This document shows, piece after piece, positions 1-8,351 of a stretch of DNA of 60,142 nucleotides. Source of the stretch: an uncultured Lachnospiraceae bacterium (GTDB taxonomy: Bacteria; Bacillota; Clostridia; Lachnospirales; Lachnospiraceae); NCBI GenBank assembly GCA_910588825.1, contig CAJURF010000012.1, forward strand, positions 3,309 through 63,450, given 5' to 3'. The translations under genes were made by a program, and so were the position numbers. The notes under the pieces are model-generated. The model searched no databases. It was not told the DNA's origin and was given only the letters and a program-made list of their open reading frames with translations. Position 1 is the first letter of the stretch; every line of letters starts with the position of its first letter.

Positions 1-870
1 TTTCCCGGTAAACAAAATCTGATACAGAATGGTTCCTAGTTCTGGGTAATCCTCCTGCCCCGCCACACGTTCGTCCATTAATTTGCAGATTCGTGATACT
101 AAAAAAGGATAGCCTGATGTATACTCATAAATCAGGCCAGCCATTTCTTCCACGTCCATTCCTGTACAAAAATCCGCCTCATATTCCCCCAGCATTCCGG
201 CAATGTCCGCCGCTGAAAAACTCATATCCACCCGAAAATCCGCCGCAATATTCCAGGGGCTGTTCGCTCTTTGTCTGTCGTTTGGCCGCAGCTTCTGCTT
301 CAGATTTTTCACATCATACACACCTGCCAGTATGACAGACTGAAAAGCCGGTATTTCATCCCGTTCAAGGTAAACCCTTTTGAGCTGGGCAAGAAAATCC
401 AGAAACACCTGATTATTTGTGGCACTGTCAGCCTCATCAATCATAAAAACAATCGGTTTTGCCGATTCATGACACCACCCGTTGAAACATTCAAATAACT
501 CTGCCAGCCCCATCCCCTGCATCCCACACGCAAACCTTCCCAGAACATCCACGGTCTCATGGGGCAGTTCATTTTGTAACAGGGGCTTTCTTTTGATTTC
601 TCTTGCCAGCGCCTTCACAAAACAGTTCTCTGTCTCAAAATCCTGATGGCTCAGCCCCTGAAAATCCAGGCTTACCACCACATACTCTTCCCGAAGATAA
701 TACCTTAGAGCCTTTAATGTAGTGGTTTTTCCATACTGCCGGGCACGATTGATAGTGAAATAATCCCCCCGGTCCACCATTTCCTTTATCTCTGCCAGTC
801 TGTTTTCAATATTGACCATATAGTGAAGCGTTGGCCTGCAGTCCCCGCTGGTATTAAATATTTTCCCCAA
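1..870 (-). CDS. AAA-ATPase-like protein (AAA/PD-(D/E)XK family), 3' end outside window
   Basis: Reading the minus strand from a TTG at 870 gives a continuous frame that leaves the window at position 1. The start MGKIFNTSGDC, then HYMVNIENRLAEIKEMV and FTINRARQYGKTTTL, is the characteristic opening of the AAA-ATPase-like family that carries a C-terminal PD-(D/E)XK nuclease-like domain (DUF1703). RARQYGKTT is its Walker A variant and MIDEADSATNNQ its Walker B. The first in-frame ATG is at 819, but the conserved KIFNTSG block lies upstream of it. A GAGGGGTGG ribosome site sits just before the TTG at 870, so I chose that start. About 290 residues are visible. The C-terminal nuclease-like domain is not in the window. 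Such genes are common accessory genes in gut Clostridia and their function is not established. Confidence 0.8.
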   Translation of the reverse strand, partial: MGKIFNTSGDCRPTLHYMVNIENRLAEIKEMVDRGDYFTINRARQYGKTTTLKALRYYLREEYVVVSLDFQGLSHQDFETENCFVKALAREIKRKPLLQNELPHETVDVLGRFACGMQGMGLAELFECFNGWCHESAKPIVFMIDEADSATNNQVFLDFLAQLKRVYLERDEIPAFQSVILAGVYDVKNLKQKLRPNDRQRANSPWNIAADFRVDMSFSAADIAGMLGEYEADFCTGMDVEEMAGLIYEYTSGYPFLVSRICKLMDERVAGQEDYPELGTILYQILFTGK

Positions 871-972
871 AATCCCACCCCTCTTTTTACGAAAATGCGT
901 ACCAATCTTATGTATTTCACCCGCCCTATACCATCATTTTCCCAGCCACACGCCGCATACCCGGCAGCAATT

Positions 973-1389
973 CTACACACTTTCCCCTGTACCGGAAGCT
1001 GCCTGTACCACCTCGGTGGAAGTCTCCTCTGTCTGCACATCTGCCTCAGACTGCCCATCCTGGGAAGCCCCGGTTTCGTCCTCTACGTCCTCTGTCTGTT
1101 CCCGCGTCTGCTCCACGCTCCCCGGGACAAACCGCAGAAAATAGGCATAGATATCCACCACAGCCTTATAGAGCTCTTCAGGAATCTCTGTTCCCAGATT
1201 CAGCTGGGACAAAACCGTGGCCAGCGAATTGTCTTCATATACAGGAACACCGCTCTCATTGGCAACCTCTACCATTTTCTCAGCCACATACCCCATTCCG
1301 GAGGCAACCACTATGGGAGCCGCGGATTGGCGTTCGTCATATTTCAGTGCAACTGCTTTTTTATTGAGCAAATCATTAAATCGTGACAT
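973..1389 (-). CDS. FlhB C-terminal-domain homologue (EscU/YscU/FlhB-like, YlqH type)
   Basis: A 138-residue protein resembling only the cytoplasmic C-terminal domain of the flagellar export switch FlhB. AVALKYDERQSAAPIVVASGMGYVAEKMVEVA matches the post-cleavage part of FlhB, and the family continues through GVPVYEDNSLATVL and IPEELYKAVVDIYAYFLRF. The membrane domain is absent. The autocleavage motif NPTH is replaced by NKK before AVALKY, so self-cleavage is not expected. Residues about 90-138 are an acidic, low-complexity tail. The start overlaps the end of the upstream hook-length-control-like gene by 14 bp, so the two are probably translationally coupled, matching the ylqG-ylqH pair of Bacillus. 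A role in export-substrate switching is inferred from family and neighbours. Confidence 0.85.
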   Translation of the reverse strand: MSRFNDLLNKKAVALKYDERQSAAPIVVASGMGYVAEKMVEVANESGVPVYEDNSLATVLSQLNLGTEIPEELYKAVVDIYAYFLRFVPGSVEQTREQTEDVEDETGASQDGQSEADVQTEETSTEVVQAASGTGESV

Positions 1390-2803
1390 TTACCGCATTC
1401 TTCCTTTCAAATATTTTGGGGAATGCCTGGGAGATGGATATGGGCTCTGCTGCTTTCTCCAGAACCAGTGAGCGGAAAGAAATGCCGTTATCCGCCATAA
1501 TCATCTCCAGTGAATTCTTAATCTCCCCCTCTTTATCCGCAAGTTCTTCCGGGTATGACAGATACATATCCATCTTATCCTGCCCGTACAGCAGAATCAT
1601 ATCGAAAAATCCCACATCTTTGATATCAAATTTGATCAGTAATTTCGCTTTGCGCCCTTCCCCGTCTGCAGCCCCGCTGTCATCATCCGGGTCGATCCAC
1701 ATTTCAGAAAACATGGTCTGCCCATTGAGCTCCACGGGAAGCATCAAATGCAGTACCGGCATATACACGCTCTCATTTAAAAGCACTGCATTCATCAGAT
1801 TCTGGAACACCTGTTTGTTTTCCAGTCCCGCCTCTCCCTGAATGCCGAACTGTACCATTTTCAGGAACTTATCCGCCCAGGTATTTTCCCTGGTTGCTTT
1901 GGCATACTCTGTATGGCGCAGAATCTGGGGCAGCATATCCGGGGATACCGCCTGGAATTTTGACCGGAACCCCTGAAAATTCAGCAGTTTCGCAAAGCTG
2001 TCAATCACTTTATCCAGATTGCCATTCTCGTATCTGGACACATTGAAAGTCAACACCCCGATCAGATCCCGTATGGTGCCAAAATCCCTGGTCTTTGCCA
2101 CGTACTGCCCCAGCATGGGAATGATCTCATTCTTCAGCAGCATCCCGTTGCTTTTTGTATCTCCTGCAAGGGCCGTCATATCCAGCCGCTCCATCAGCTG
2201 GCGCAGGGGCTCCCGGTCTGAACGCATCATATACTGCGTGATCAGGTCCAAATTGCCTTTTATATTTTCTAACAGATGGGAACCGGACGACATATCATTG
2301 ATCTGCTTTAACAGGTCCAGAACGCCTGCTTTCAGCTCCACCGACTGAGTCTCATTCATAACCTGCCGGAGCATATTATAAAAAGTCCCTGTATAGCGGA
2401 CAGCCCCATGGGCCTGGTTTTTCAGGAAATCCACCAGCTGGCCGTCAGACATTTTCATCATTTCCATGAATTTTGCAATTTCCTCGGCAAATTCCGGACC
2501 GATGCCGGACTCCACCATGTTTCCCATGCCCTGCAGAAACAAGGTGGAAAACAACTGTGTCAGCTGAGGCGCATCGTTGATCTGCTGAATAAAATTCCCG
2601 AAATTCGACTGTGTATTCATTCCCAGTTTTGTCTGCTGGGAGTCCCCCGCGTCACCGCGGCCGTCGGGCCGGACTACCTTTCCCGGGTCTACCGGATTCT
2701 GTATCTGTTTTTCATTTGTTGTCAAAGGATTGTTTTTTACATTATTATTTTCCAGGCCCGTGGGAGGCGTGGTCACTCTCAAAATATTCGGCATTTTTTC
2801 CAC
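1376..2803 (-). CDS. flagellar hook-length-control-like protein (YlqG/FliK-like)
   Basis: A 475-residue protein with a polar, low-complexity N-terminus (about residues 1-60) and a helical middle. Its C-terminal domain contains LPVELNGQTMFSEMWIDPDD, then KLLIKFDIKDVGFFDMILLY, a pattern reminiscent of the FliK/hook-length-control C-domain. Its 3' end overlaps the FlhB-like gene, the expected partner of hook-length-control proteins. It is transcribed away from cheA across a short shared regulatory gap. The ribosome site AGGTGGAAAAA precedes the ATG at 2803. The call rests on architecture and synteny more than on strong residue identity. It could be an uncharacterised paralogue and not the main FliK. 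Confidence 0.6.
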   Translation of the reverse strand: MEKMPNILRVTTPPTGLENNNVKNNPLTTNEKQIQNPVDPGKVVRPDGRGDAGDSQQTKLGMNTQSNFGNFIQQINDAPQLTQLFSTLFLQGMGNMVESGIGPEFAEEIAKFMEMMKMSDGQLVDFLKNQAHGAVRYTGTFYNMLRQVMNETQSVELKAGVLDLLKQINDMSSGSHLLENIKGNLDLITQYMMRSDREPLRQLMERLDMTALAGDTKSNGMLLKNEIIPMLGQYVAKTRDFGTIRDLIGVLTFNVSRYENGNLDKVIDSFAKLLNFQGFRSKFQAVSPDMLPQILRHTEYAKATRENTWADKFLKMVQFGIQGEAGLENKQVFQNLMNAVLLNESVYMPVLHLMLPVELNGQTMFSEMWIDPDDDSGAADGEGRKAKLLIKFDIKDVGFFDMILLYGQDKMDMYLSYPEELADKEGEIKNSLEMIMADNGISFRSLVLEKAAEPISISQAFPKIFERKNAVNVTI

Positions 2804-2812
2804 CTGCTATAT

Positions 2813-2839
2813 TAATTTTTTCATTCACTGTGTCGATAT
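2813..2839 (+). promoter_or_regulatory. candidate sigma-28 (SigD) promoter of cheA
   Basis: TAAT at 2813-2816, a 15-base spacer, then GTCGATAT at 2832-2839. This differs from the flagellar sigma consensus TAAA-N15-GCCGATAT at one base in each box. It lies 50 bp before the chosen cheA start. Motif match only; no transcription start is known. Confidence 0.55.
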
Positions 2840-2888
2840 ACGTACTATATACTAAATTTTAAAAAATTACAAGGCGGTGTTAGAAATT

Positions 2889-5006
2889 ATGGATAACGGT
2901 ACAGATAGCATGCTTGATATGTATCTATTCGAGACAAATTCTCTTATGGAACAACTTGATGAACTGCTTATAGAAGCAGAAAAAGTCGAGGAATTCAGCA
3001 CGGATGACGTAAATGAGATTTTCCGTATCATGCACACCATCAAAGGTTCCTCGGCAATGATGGAATTTGGGTCTTTGAACCAGATCGCCCATCACATTGA
3101 AGACCTGTTTTTCTATATCCGTGAGAATGGCATGGATGCCATTGCGCCGGAACTGAAGAAAAGCTTATTCAACCTTATGTTCAAATCCACGGATATGCTT
3201 CGGTCTGAAATTGAGAAAGTGGAAAATAATGAACCACTCCTTGAAAATGTCGACAACATTGTTGGTGAAATTAATAGTTTCCTGAATAAAATCAGTGACG
3301 CCGAAGATACTTCCCCGGCCAGCCAGCCGGAGACAGCAGCCACACCGGAGACTCCTTCTGTGGCAGAACTGAATATGGAACTGGCCCACTGCCCGGATGA
3401 TGACGCTCCCTTTTTCATCAAATTATTGTTTGAAGAAGGCTGCGGCATGGAGAACCTGCGGGCATTTATGCTGATTACCTCCATGCAGGACCTGAACATT
3501 GATTTCCGCTTTTACCCTGCGGACATAGAGACCAACAGCGATACCTGCCAGGATATCGTTGACCACGGCTTTTTCCTGGCTGTGGAGCAGGAAGAACATA
3601 TTGAAAAGATGATCCATGTGATCACAGATGCCAGTCATATCCAGTCCTACGAGGTCATTGAAAATGCCCGTCTGAAGAAAGAGGAGGCAGCCGCCGAACC
3701 CCAGACGCAGCAGCCCGAAGCACCTGCACCGACTGCTGAAGTTTCATCAACAGCATCTGAAAGCGCAAGTGAATCGGCTCCGGCCAAACCGGCAGCCAAT
3801 GCCAGAGCCCACAGCGGCCCGGTAAAACAAAGCCTGATCAGCGTGAACCTTTCCAAACTGGACGCGCTGGTGGCCATTGTAGGCGAGATCGTCATCACCG
3901 AATCCATGGTGACATCTTCCCCCGATATTCAGGGGCTGAAGCTGGATAATTTCATGAAGTCCACCCGTCAGCTGCGCAAGCTCACCAAGGACCTTCAGGA
4001 CATTGCCATGTCTCTGCGCATGGTTCCCGTATCCGGAGTATTCCAGAAAATGAACCGGATCGTGCGGGATATGAAACAAAAACTCAACAAAGACGTGAGA
4101 CTGACCATTATCGGAGAAGATACCGAAGTGGACAAGTCCATTGTAGATAACATCGGCGACCCGATCATGCACATTGTCCGGAACTCAATGGACCACGGTG
4201 TGGAAGATTCCCCCGAAGAACGCGTTGCGGCCGGCAAGTCTCCCCAGGCAGAGATTATCCTCTCAGCTACCCATACCGGCAGTGAAGTCATCATCAAAGT
4301 GGAAGATGACGGCCGGGGCATGAATCCCCAGGCCATTCTGGCCAAAGCCGCCAGGAACGGACTGCTGACAAAACCGGAAAGCGAATACACAAAGAAAGAA
4401 ATACTTTCTCTTCTGCTGCTTCCAGGTTTTTCCACCAACGAAGAAGTAACCGAATACTCCGGACGTGGTGTGGGAATGGACGTAGTGAAGCGGAACGTAG
4501 AATCTGTGGGCGGTACTGTGACCATTTCCAGTGAACTGGGCCAGGGAAGCTGCACAACTTTGAAAATACCTCTGACCATGGCCATTGTAGACGGCATGGA
4601 AATTGCAGTGGGCAGCTCCATCTTCACCGTACCCATTGCCAACATCCGGCAGTCTATTAAGGTTTCCAACGAAGATGTGGTATATGACGCGGAAGGAAAC
4701 GAGATTGTCAAATGTCTGGATGAATTTTATCCGATCATCCGTGTGCATCAGCTTTATAATATTGATACAGAGATTACCAGTATCGAAGACGGTATCTTAA
4801 TCTGGGTGGAAGCCAGCGATACCTCTTACTGCTTATTCGTCGACGAGCTTCTGGGTGAACAGCAGGTGGTGGTGAAACCTCTTCCTTCCTATCTTAATAG
4901 TTTTAACATCAAAAACTCCGGTATCAGCGGATGTACCATTATGGGAGATGGGAATATCAGCATTATCCTGGATATCCTGAAGCTTTATGAAATGGCCCAG
5001 TATTAA
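2889..5006 (+). CDS. cheA: chemotaxis histidine kinase CheA
   Basis: CheA autophosphorylates on its HPt domain and passes phosphate to CheY and CheB inside receptor arrays. Domains in order: HPt (about 1-110) with the phospho-His in IMHTIKGSS (about residue 49); a P2-like response-regulator-binding region (about 150-260); an Ala/Pro/Glu linker; dimerisation (about 310-370); and a HATPase with HIVRNSMDHGVE, DDGRGM and GRGVGMDVV boxes. A CheW-like regulatory domain closes the protein. A GTG at 2877 is possible, but the AAGGCGG ribosome site at 2871-2877 would overlap it. That site is well spaced for the ATG at 2889, giving 705 residues. First gene of a che-fla run; cheY is not in the window. 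Confidence 0.96.
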   Translation: MDNGTDSMLDMYLFETNSLMEQLDELLIEAEKVEEFSTDDVNEIFRIMHTIKGSSAMMEFGSLNQIAHHIEDLFFYIRENGMDAIAPELKKSLFNLMFKSTDMLRSEIEKVENNEPLLENVDNIVGEINSFLNKISDAEDTSPASQPETAATPETPSVAELNMELAHCPDDDAPFFIKLLFEEGCGMENLRAFMLITSMQDLNIDFRFYPADIETNSDTCQDIVDHGFFLAVEQEEHIEKMIHVITDASHIQSYEVIENARLKKEEAAAEPQTQQPEAPAPTAEVSSTASESASESAPAKPAANARAHSGPVKQSLISVNLSKLDALVAIVGEIVITESMVTSSPDIQGLKLDNFMKSTRQLRKLTKDLQDIAMSLRMVPVSGVFQKMNRIVRDMKQKLNKDVRLTIIGEDTEVDKSIVDNIGDPIMHIVRNSMDHGVEDSPEERVAAGKSPQAEIILSATHTGSEVIIKVEDDGRGMNPQAILAKAARNGLLTKPESEYTKKEILSLLLLPGFSTNEEVTEYSGRGVGMDVVKRNVESVGGTVTISSELGQGSCTTLKIPLTMAIVDGMEIAVGSSIFTVPIANIRQSIKVSNEDVVYDAEGNEIVKCLDEFYPIIRVHQLYNIDTEITSIEDGILIWVEASDTSYCLFVDELLGEQQVVVKPLPSYLNSFNIKNSGISGCTIMGDGNISIILDILKLYEMAQY

Positions 5007-5033
5007 AAACACATGGAAATTGGAGGACTAGAA

Positions 5034-5522
5034 ATGGCTGAAGAAACAAAAAATATCATAGATGCCGATCTGGACGAAGTGGTTGAGGTGGAAGTGGAAA
5101 AGGAACGTTTCCTCACATTCCATTCTGATGAGCTGACATTTGCGGTAAACACCAAATATGTAATTGAGATCCTCACGAATCATGCAATTACCACACTGCC
5201 CATGGTGCCGGATTATATTAAAGGAATCATCAATATGCGCGGACAGATCATCCCTATCGTGGATATCCGGTCCCGCCTGGGCAAAATGCCCGTTGATTAC
5301 GGCGACAACAACTGCATCATTGTCCTGGAGATTGATTCCATCTCCCTAGGAATCCTGGTGGACTCTGTCTCCCAGGTAGTAGACAGCGAGCTGAGCAAGA
5401 TTTCGCCTGTGCCTGTGAATAAACAGCAGGAGCTGGTGAATGGGATGATATCCCTGGATGCCAATAACGTGGTATTGCTTCTGGACTGCGAACAGCTGGT
5501 GAATGAACAGATGATGATGTAG
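5034..5522 (+). CDS. cheW: chemotaxis coupling protein CheW
   Basis: CheW bridges CheA to the chemoreceptors. The SH3-like CheW fold is recognisable in FLTFHSDELTFAVNTKYV, then LPMVPDYIKGIINMRGQIIPIVDIR, LGILVDSVSQVV and DANNVVLLLDCEQLV. I prefer the ATG at 5034 over 5013 because GGAGG at about 5022-5026 is spaced for 5034; the product is then 162 residues and begins MAEETKN. The N-terminus is acidic (VVEVEVEKE), longer than in minimal CheW. It follows cheA closely and ends 9 bp before cheR, consistent with one transcript. Confidence 0.95.
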   Translation: MAEETKNIIDADLDEVVEVEVEKERFLTFHSDELTFAVNTKYVIEILTNHAITTLPMVPDYIKGIINMRGQIIPIVDIRSRLGKMPVDYGDNNCIIVLEIDSISLGILVDSVSQVVDSELSKISPVPVNKQQELVNGMISLDANNVVLLLDCEQLVNEQMMM

Positions 5523-5531
5523 GAGGAACCC

Positions 5532-6362
5532 ATGTTAAATATTTCTGACCAGGATTTTCACCGTCTGGTAAACTATGTGAAATCAAATTACGGCATTGAT
5601 CTAAGCAAAAAACGCCAGCTGATATCCGGGCGGCTGTCCAATACGATCACAAATATGGGCTACTCTGATTTTACCGGATATGTGGATCACATTGTCTCTG
5701 GCAAAAACGCCAAGGACAATGAGATTATGCTGAATAAACTGACTACAAATTACACTTATTTTTACAGGGAAAAGACTCACTTTGATTATTTCAGGGATAC
5801 CATCCTGCCTTATATTGTGAAAACAAAAGAAAAGAACCGGGTTATGAGTATCTGGAGTGCAGGCTGTTCTTCCGGGGAAGAACCCTACACCATCACCATG
5901 TTAATCCGGGAATTCCTGGGTGCTCAGGCCAATGCCTGGGACACCCGGATTCTGGCTACTGATATCTCCCACCAGGTTCTGGCCAAGGCCAAAAACGGTT
6001 TGTATGAGGAAGAATCTCTGCGGGAACTGCCCCCGGACTGGAAGCGCAAATATTTTATTCCTGTCAAGGGAGCCCCTGGAACCTACGAAGTCTCCAAGCC
6101 TCTGCGTTCCAATGTGATCTACCGCACCTTCAATCTGATGAGTCCGATACACTTTAAACTGAAATTTGATGTAATATTCTGCAGAAATGTAATGATATAT
6201 TTCGACCAGGACACAAAAGAAGCCCTGGTAAAACGTTTCTACCAGGCATCCAATCCGGGAGCTTACCTGCTGATCGGCCATTCTGAAAACCTGAATAAGG
6301 AACGCACACCTTATGATTACATCATGCCTGCTACCTATCGCAAAAGCGAAGACAGCAAATAA
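5532..6362 (+). CDS. cheR: chemoreceptor glutamate methyltransferase CheR
   Basis: CheR methylates receptor glutamates using S-adenosylmethionine. The protein has 276 residues, a normal length. The N-terminal helical CheR domain (about 1-75) includes KKRQLISGRLSNTITNMGY. The SAM-binding domain carries IWSAGCSSGEEPYT (about 107-120), ILATDIS, and FDVIFCRNVMIYFD. An AGGAGG site lies directly before the ATG. It sits between cheW and cheB, its antagonist, with short gaps, so methylation and demethylation enzymes are co-expressed. Confidence 0.96.
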   Translation: MLNISDQDFHRLVNYVKSNYGIDLSKKRQLISGRLSNTITNMGYSDFTGYVDHIVSGKNAKDNEIMLNKLTTNYTYFYREKTHFDYFRDTILPYIVKTKEKNRVMSIWSAGCSSGEEPYTITMLIREFLGAQANAWDTRILATDISHQVLAKAKNGLYEEESLRELPPDWKRKYFIPVKGAPGTYEVSKPLRSNVIYRTFNLMSPIHFKLKFDVIFCRNVMIYFDQDTKEALVKRFYQASNPGAYLLIGHSENLNKERTPYDYIMPATYRKSEDSK

Positions 6363-6380
6363 CGGAAAGGCGGTGAGCAA

Positions 6381-7439
6381 ATGCTCTCAGGCAAAAAAAT
6401 ACGAGTGCTTGTTGTGGACGATTCCATGCTGTTCCGCAAACTGCTGATTGATAATCTGTCCCAAAAGCCCATGATTCAGATTGCCGGTTATGCAGTGGAT
6501 GCCTTCGACGCACAGAATAAAATTGCGCAGTTAAAACCGGATGTGGTCACCTGTGATGTGGAAATGCCGCGCATGAGCGGCATTGATTTTGTCAAACGGG
6601 TGCTGCCCAAATACCCGGTTCCCATTATACTGGTATCTTCCCTGAATCTCAGCGTTTTTGACGCTCTCCAGGCAGGGGCAGTGGACTTTGTCCGCAAACC
6701 GGATATGACAAGAAACAACAATGTAGCCAGTTTTATCAACGGTTTGGCCGGTAAAATCAGCATTGCGTCCAGGGCCAAAGTCCGGGTGCCCGGAACTGCA
6801 TCCGCACTGCCCACTATGCCGAAAGGCAGCGCATCACTGACCTGTAACATGTCCGCGCTGTCCCAAAACAACACAGTGATTGCCATAGGCGCTTCCACCG
6901 GAGGCACGGAAGCCACCCTGGAGGTAGTCCGGAATCTTCCGGCCAATACGCCGGGAATCGTTGTAACTCAGCACATGCCTGAAGGTTTTACCAAAATGTA
7001 CGCAGAACGGCTGAACCGCATCTGTAAAATGGAGGCGAAAGAGGCAGAAAATGGGGATAAAATTCAAAAAGGCCGCATTCTGGTTGCTCCTGGAAACCTG
7101 CAGATGCGCGTAGTAAGAGTAGGTGTCTCCTACACAGTAAGCTGTGCCTCAGGACCAAAAGTCAGCGGCCACAGGCCCTCTGTGGATGTGCTGTTTCAGT
7201 CCATGGCCAGTTCCGTGGGAAAGAACGGCATCGGTATCATACTCACTGGAATGGGTAAAGATGGAGCCGCCGGCCTGCTGGAAATGCGCAAAAGGGGCGC
7301 TTACACCATCGGTCAGGACAAAGATTCCTGTGTGGTATACGGCATGCCCATGGTGGCACACAATATCGGCGCGGTCTGCCAGCAGGCCTCCTGTGCAAAC
7401 ATTGCAAATGTTCTGTTAAACCATTTGAATAAGTTATAA
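6381..7439 (+). CDS. cheB: chemotaxis response regulator methylesterase CheB
   Basis: CheB removes receptor methyl groups when phosphorylated by CheA. The 352-residue protein has an N-terminal receiver domain with acidic DD at 13-14 and phospho-acceptor Asp59 in VVTCDVEMPRMSG. A linker follows, then the methylesterase domain with the catalytic triad: Ser173 in AIGASTGGTEA, His199 in VVTQHMPEGFT, Asp295 in LTGMGKDGAAG. It closes the che part of the operon. A new promoter candidate precedes flgM about 20 bp after the stop codon. Confidence 0.96.
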   Translation: MLSGKKIRVLVVDDSMLFRKLLIDNLSQKPMIQIAGYAVDAFDAQNKIAQLKPDVVTCDVEMPRMSGIDFVKRVLPKYPVPIILVSSLNLSVFDALQAGAVDFVRKPDMTRNNNVASFINGLAGKISIASRAKVRVPGTASALPTMPKGSASLTCNMSALSQNNTVIAIGASTGGTEATLEVVRNLPANTPGIVVTQHMPEGFTKMYAERLNRICKMEAKEAENGDKIQKGRILVAPGNLQMRVVRVGVSYTVSCASGPKVSGHRPSVDVLFQSMASSVGKNGIGIILTGMGKDGAAGLLEMRKRGAYTIGQDKDSCVVYGMPMVAHNIGAVCQQASCANIANVLLNHLNKL

Positions 7440-7457
7440 TTTCCCCCGCTTTGTCTA

Positions 7458-7484
7458 TTAATATTTTCCGTAAAATGGCGATAC
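7458..7484 (+). promoter_or_regulatory. candidate sigma-28 promoter of flgM operon
   Basis: TTAA at 7458-7461, a 15-base spacer, then GGCGATAC at 7477-7484. This matches 3 of 4 and 6 of 8 positions of the flagellar sigma consensus. It is 49 bp before the preferred flgM start, nearly the same distance as the cheA candidate. FlgM is the anti-sigma-28 factor, so this would close the usual feedback loop. Confidence 0.4.
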
Positions 7485-7533
7485 TTTATATAGGCGAAGT
7501 AATCCAGCAATTGTCGAAAGGAGTATGAAGCAT

Positions 7534-7845
7534 ATGAAAATTTCATTAAATAATATCTCAAATTACCATCTTGAGCTTCCTCCGGTTAACAAAGCCGCTG
7601 CTAAAGCCACGAATACGGAAAAGGCTAATCGTAACTATGATGCCATCATCATTCAGTCTGACTCCAGGCAGATTGCTGAGAAAACCTTTTCATCTTCTTT
7701 AGCCAGAGCAGTATCCGGTGAGGTCAGGAATACACAGGCTTCTGAAGAAAAAATTCAAACTATCAAAAATCAGATTGACAGTGGAACATACCGTATCCAG
7801 TTCGAGGAGATTGCTTCACGCATGATGCTGAGCAGGGAGGTATAG
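7534..7845 (+). CDS. flgM: anti-sigma-28 factor FlgM
   Basis: FlgM holds the flagellar sigma factor inactive until it is exported through the completed hook-basal body. The protein is about 103 residues. The C-terminal sigma-binding region reads EKIQTIKNQIDSGTYRIQFEEIASRMM, the standard FlgM signature. The ATG at 7525 is only one base from the GAAAGGAG site, whereas the ATG at 7534 (MKISLNN) is properly spaced, so I use 7534. It opens the flgM-flgN-flgK-flgL run, with only 3 bp to flgN. Confidence 0.9.
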   Translation: MKISLNNISNYHLELPPVNKAAAKATNTEKANRNYDAIIIQSDSRQIAEKTFSSSLARAVSGEVRNTQASEEKIQTIKNQIDSGTYRIQFEEIASRMMLSREV

Positions 7846-7848
7846 TCC

Positions 7849-8328
7849 ATGCACAATTTCAATGACTTCAAAACAGTAGTGGGAGACCTGATTATACTGA
7901 TTGAAGAATTCGACCAATTGGAAACTGAAAAACTGAAAGCCGTACAGCAAAATCGGGTTACCTTCGTGGAGGAAGCCATGAAAAAGGAGCAGGCCGCCAT
8001 CATGAAACTGCGCGGTCTGGATAAGAAAAGGGAAGCAATACAAAAGGACCTGGGATGGGAGAGATTGACTTTTCAACAAATCCTGTCGCAGGTCTCTGTC
8101 GTTGAAAGAGAAGAACTTGAGCCTTTGTTTGCCCAGCTCTCGGCAAACGTCAGACAGTTTGACGATACCAAGGACAGCGCTCAGAAAGCTTTGGAAATCA
8201 GTCTTCATCATATCAATGCGGCGATTGCCAAAAAAGCAGCCCAGGGAAGCCAGGCATATACCAGTGATGGGACTCCCAGCAAGCTGAATCAGTCCAATAA
8301 TCATCATTTAAGGAATAGAAAAGCGTAA
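7849..8328 (+). CDS. flgN: FlgK/FlgL export chaperone FlgN
   Basis: A 159-residue, strongly helical protein with the FlgN pattern: LIILIEEFDQLETEKLKAVQQNRV, then EAMKKEQAAIMKLRGLDKKRE and an LEISLHHINAAI helix. FlgN binds the hook-junction proteins FlgK and FlgL before export. Sequence similarity in this family is low, so position between flgM and flgK supports the call as much as the residues. GGGAGG precedes the ATG. The tail after about residue 135 is polar and probably disordered. Confidence 0.88.
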   Translation: MHNFNDFKTVVGDLIILIEEFDQLETEKLKAVQQNRVTFVEEAMKKEQAAIMKLRGLDKKREAIQKDLGWERLTFQQILSQVSVVEREELEPLFAQLSANVRQFDDTKDSAQKALEISLHHINAAIAKKAAQGSQAYTSDGTPSKLNQSNNHHLRNRKA

Positions 8329-8351
8329 ACTTTATTGAATGGAGGGATGAC

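Noticed and set aside
786..1058. 90-codon minus-strand frame overlapping the AAA-ATPase start
   Set aside because: It crosses into the ATPase in another frame and gives no recognisable protein; the conserved family start explains the region.
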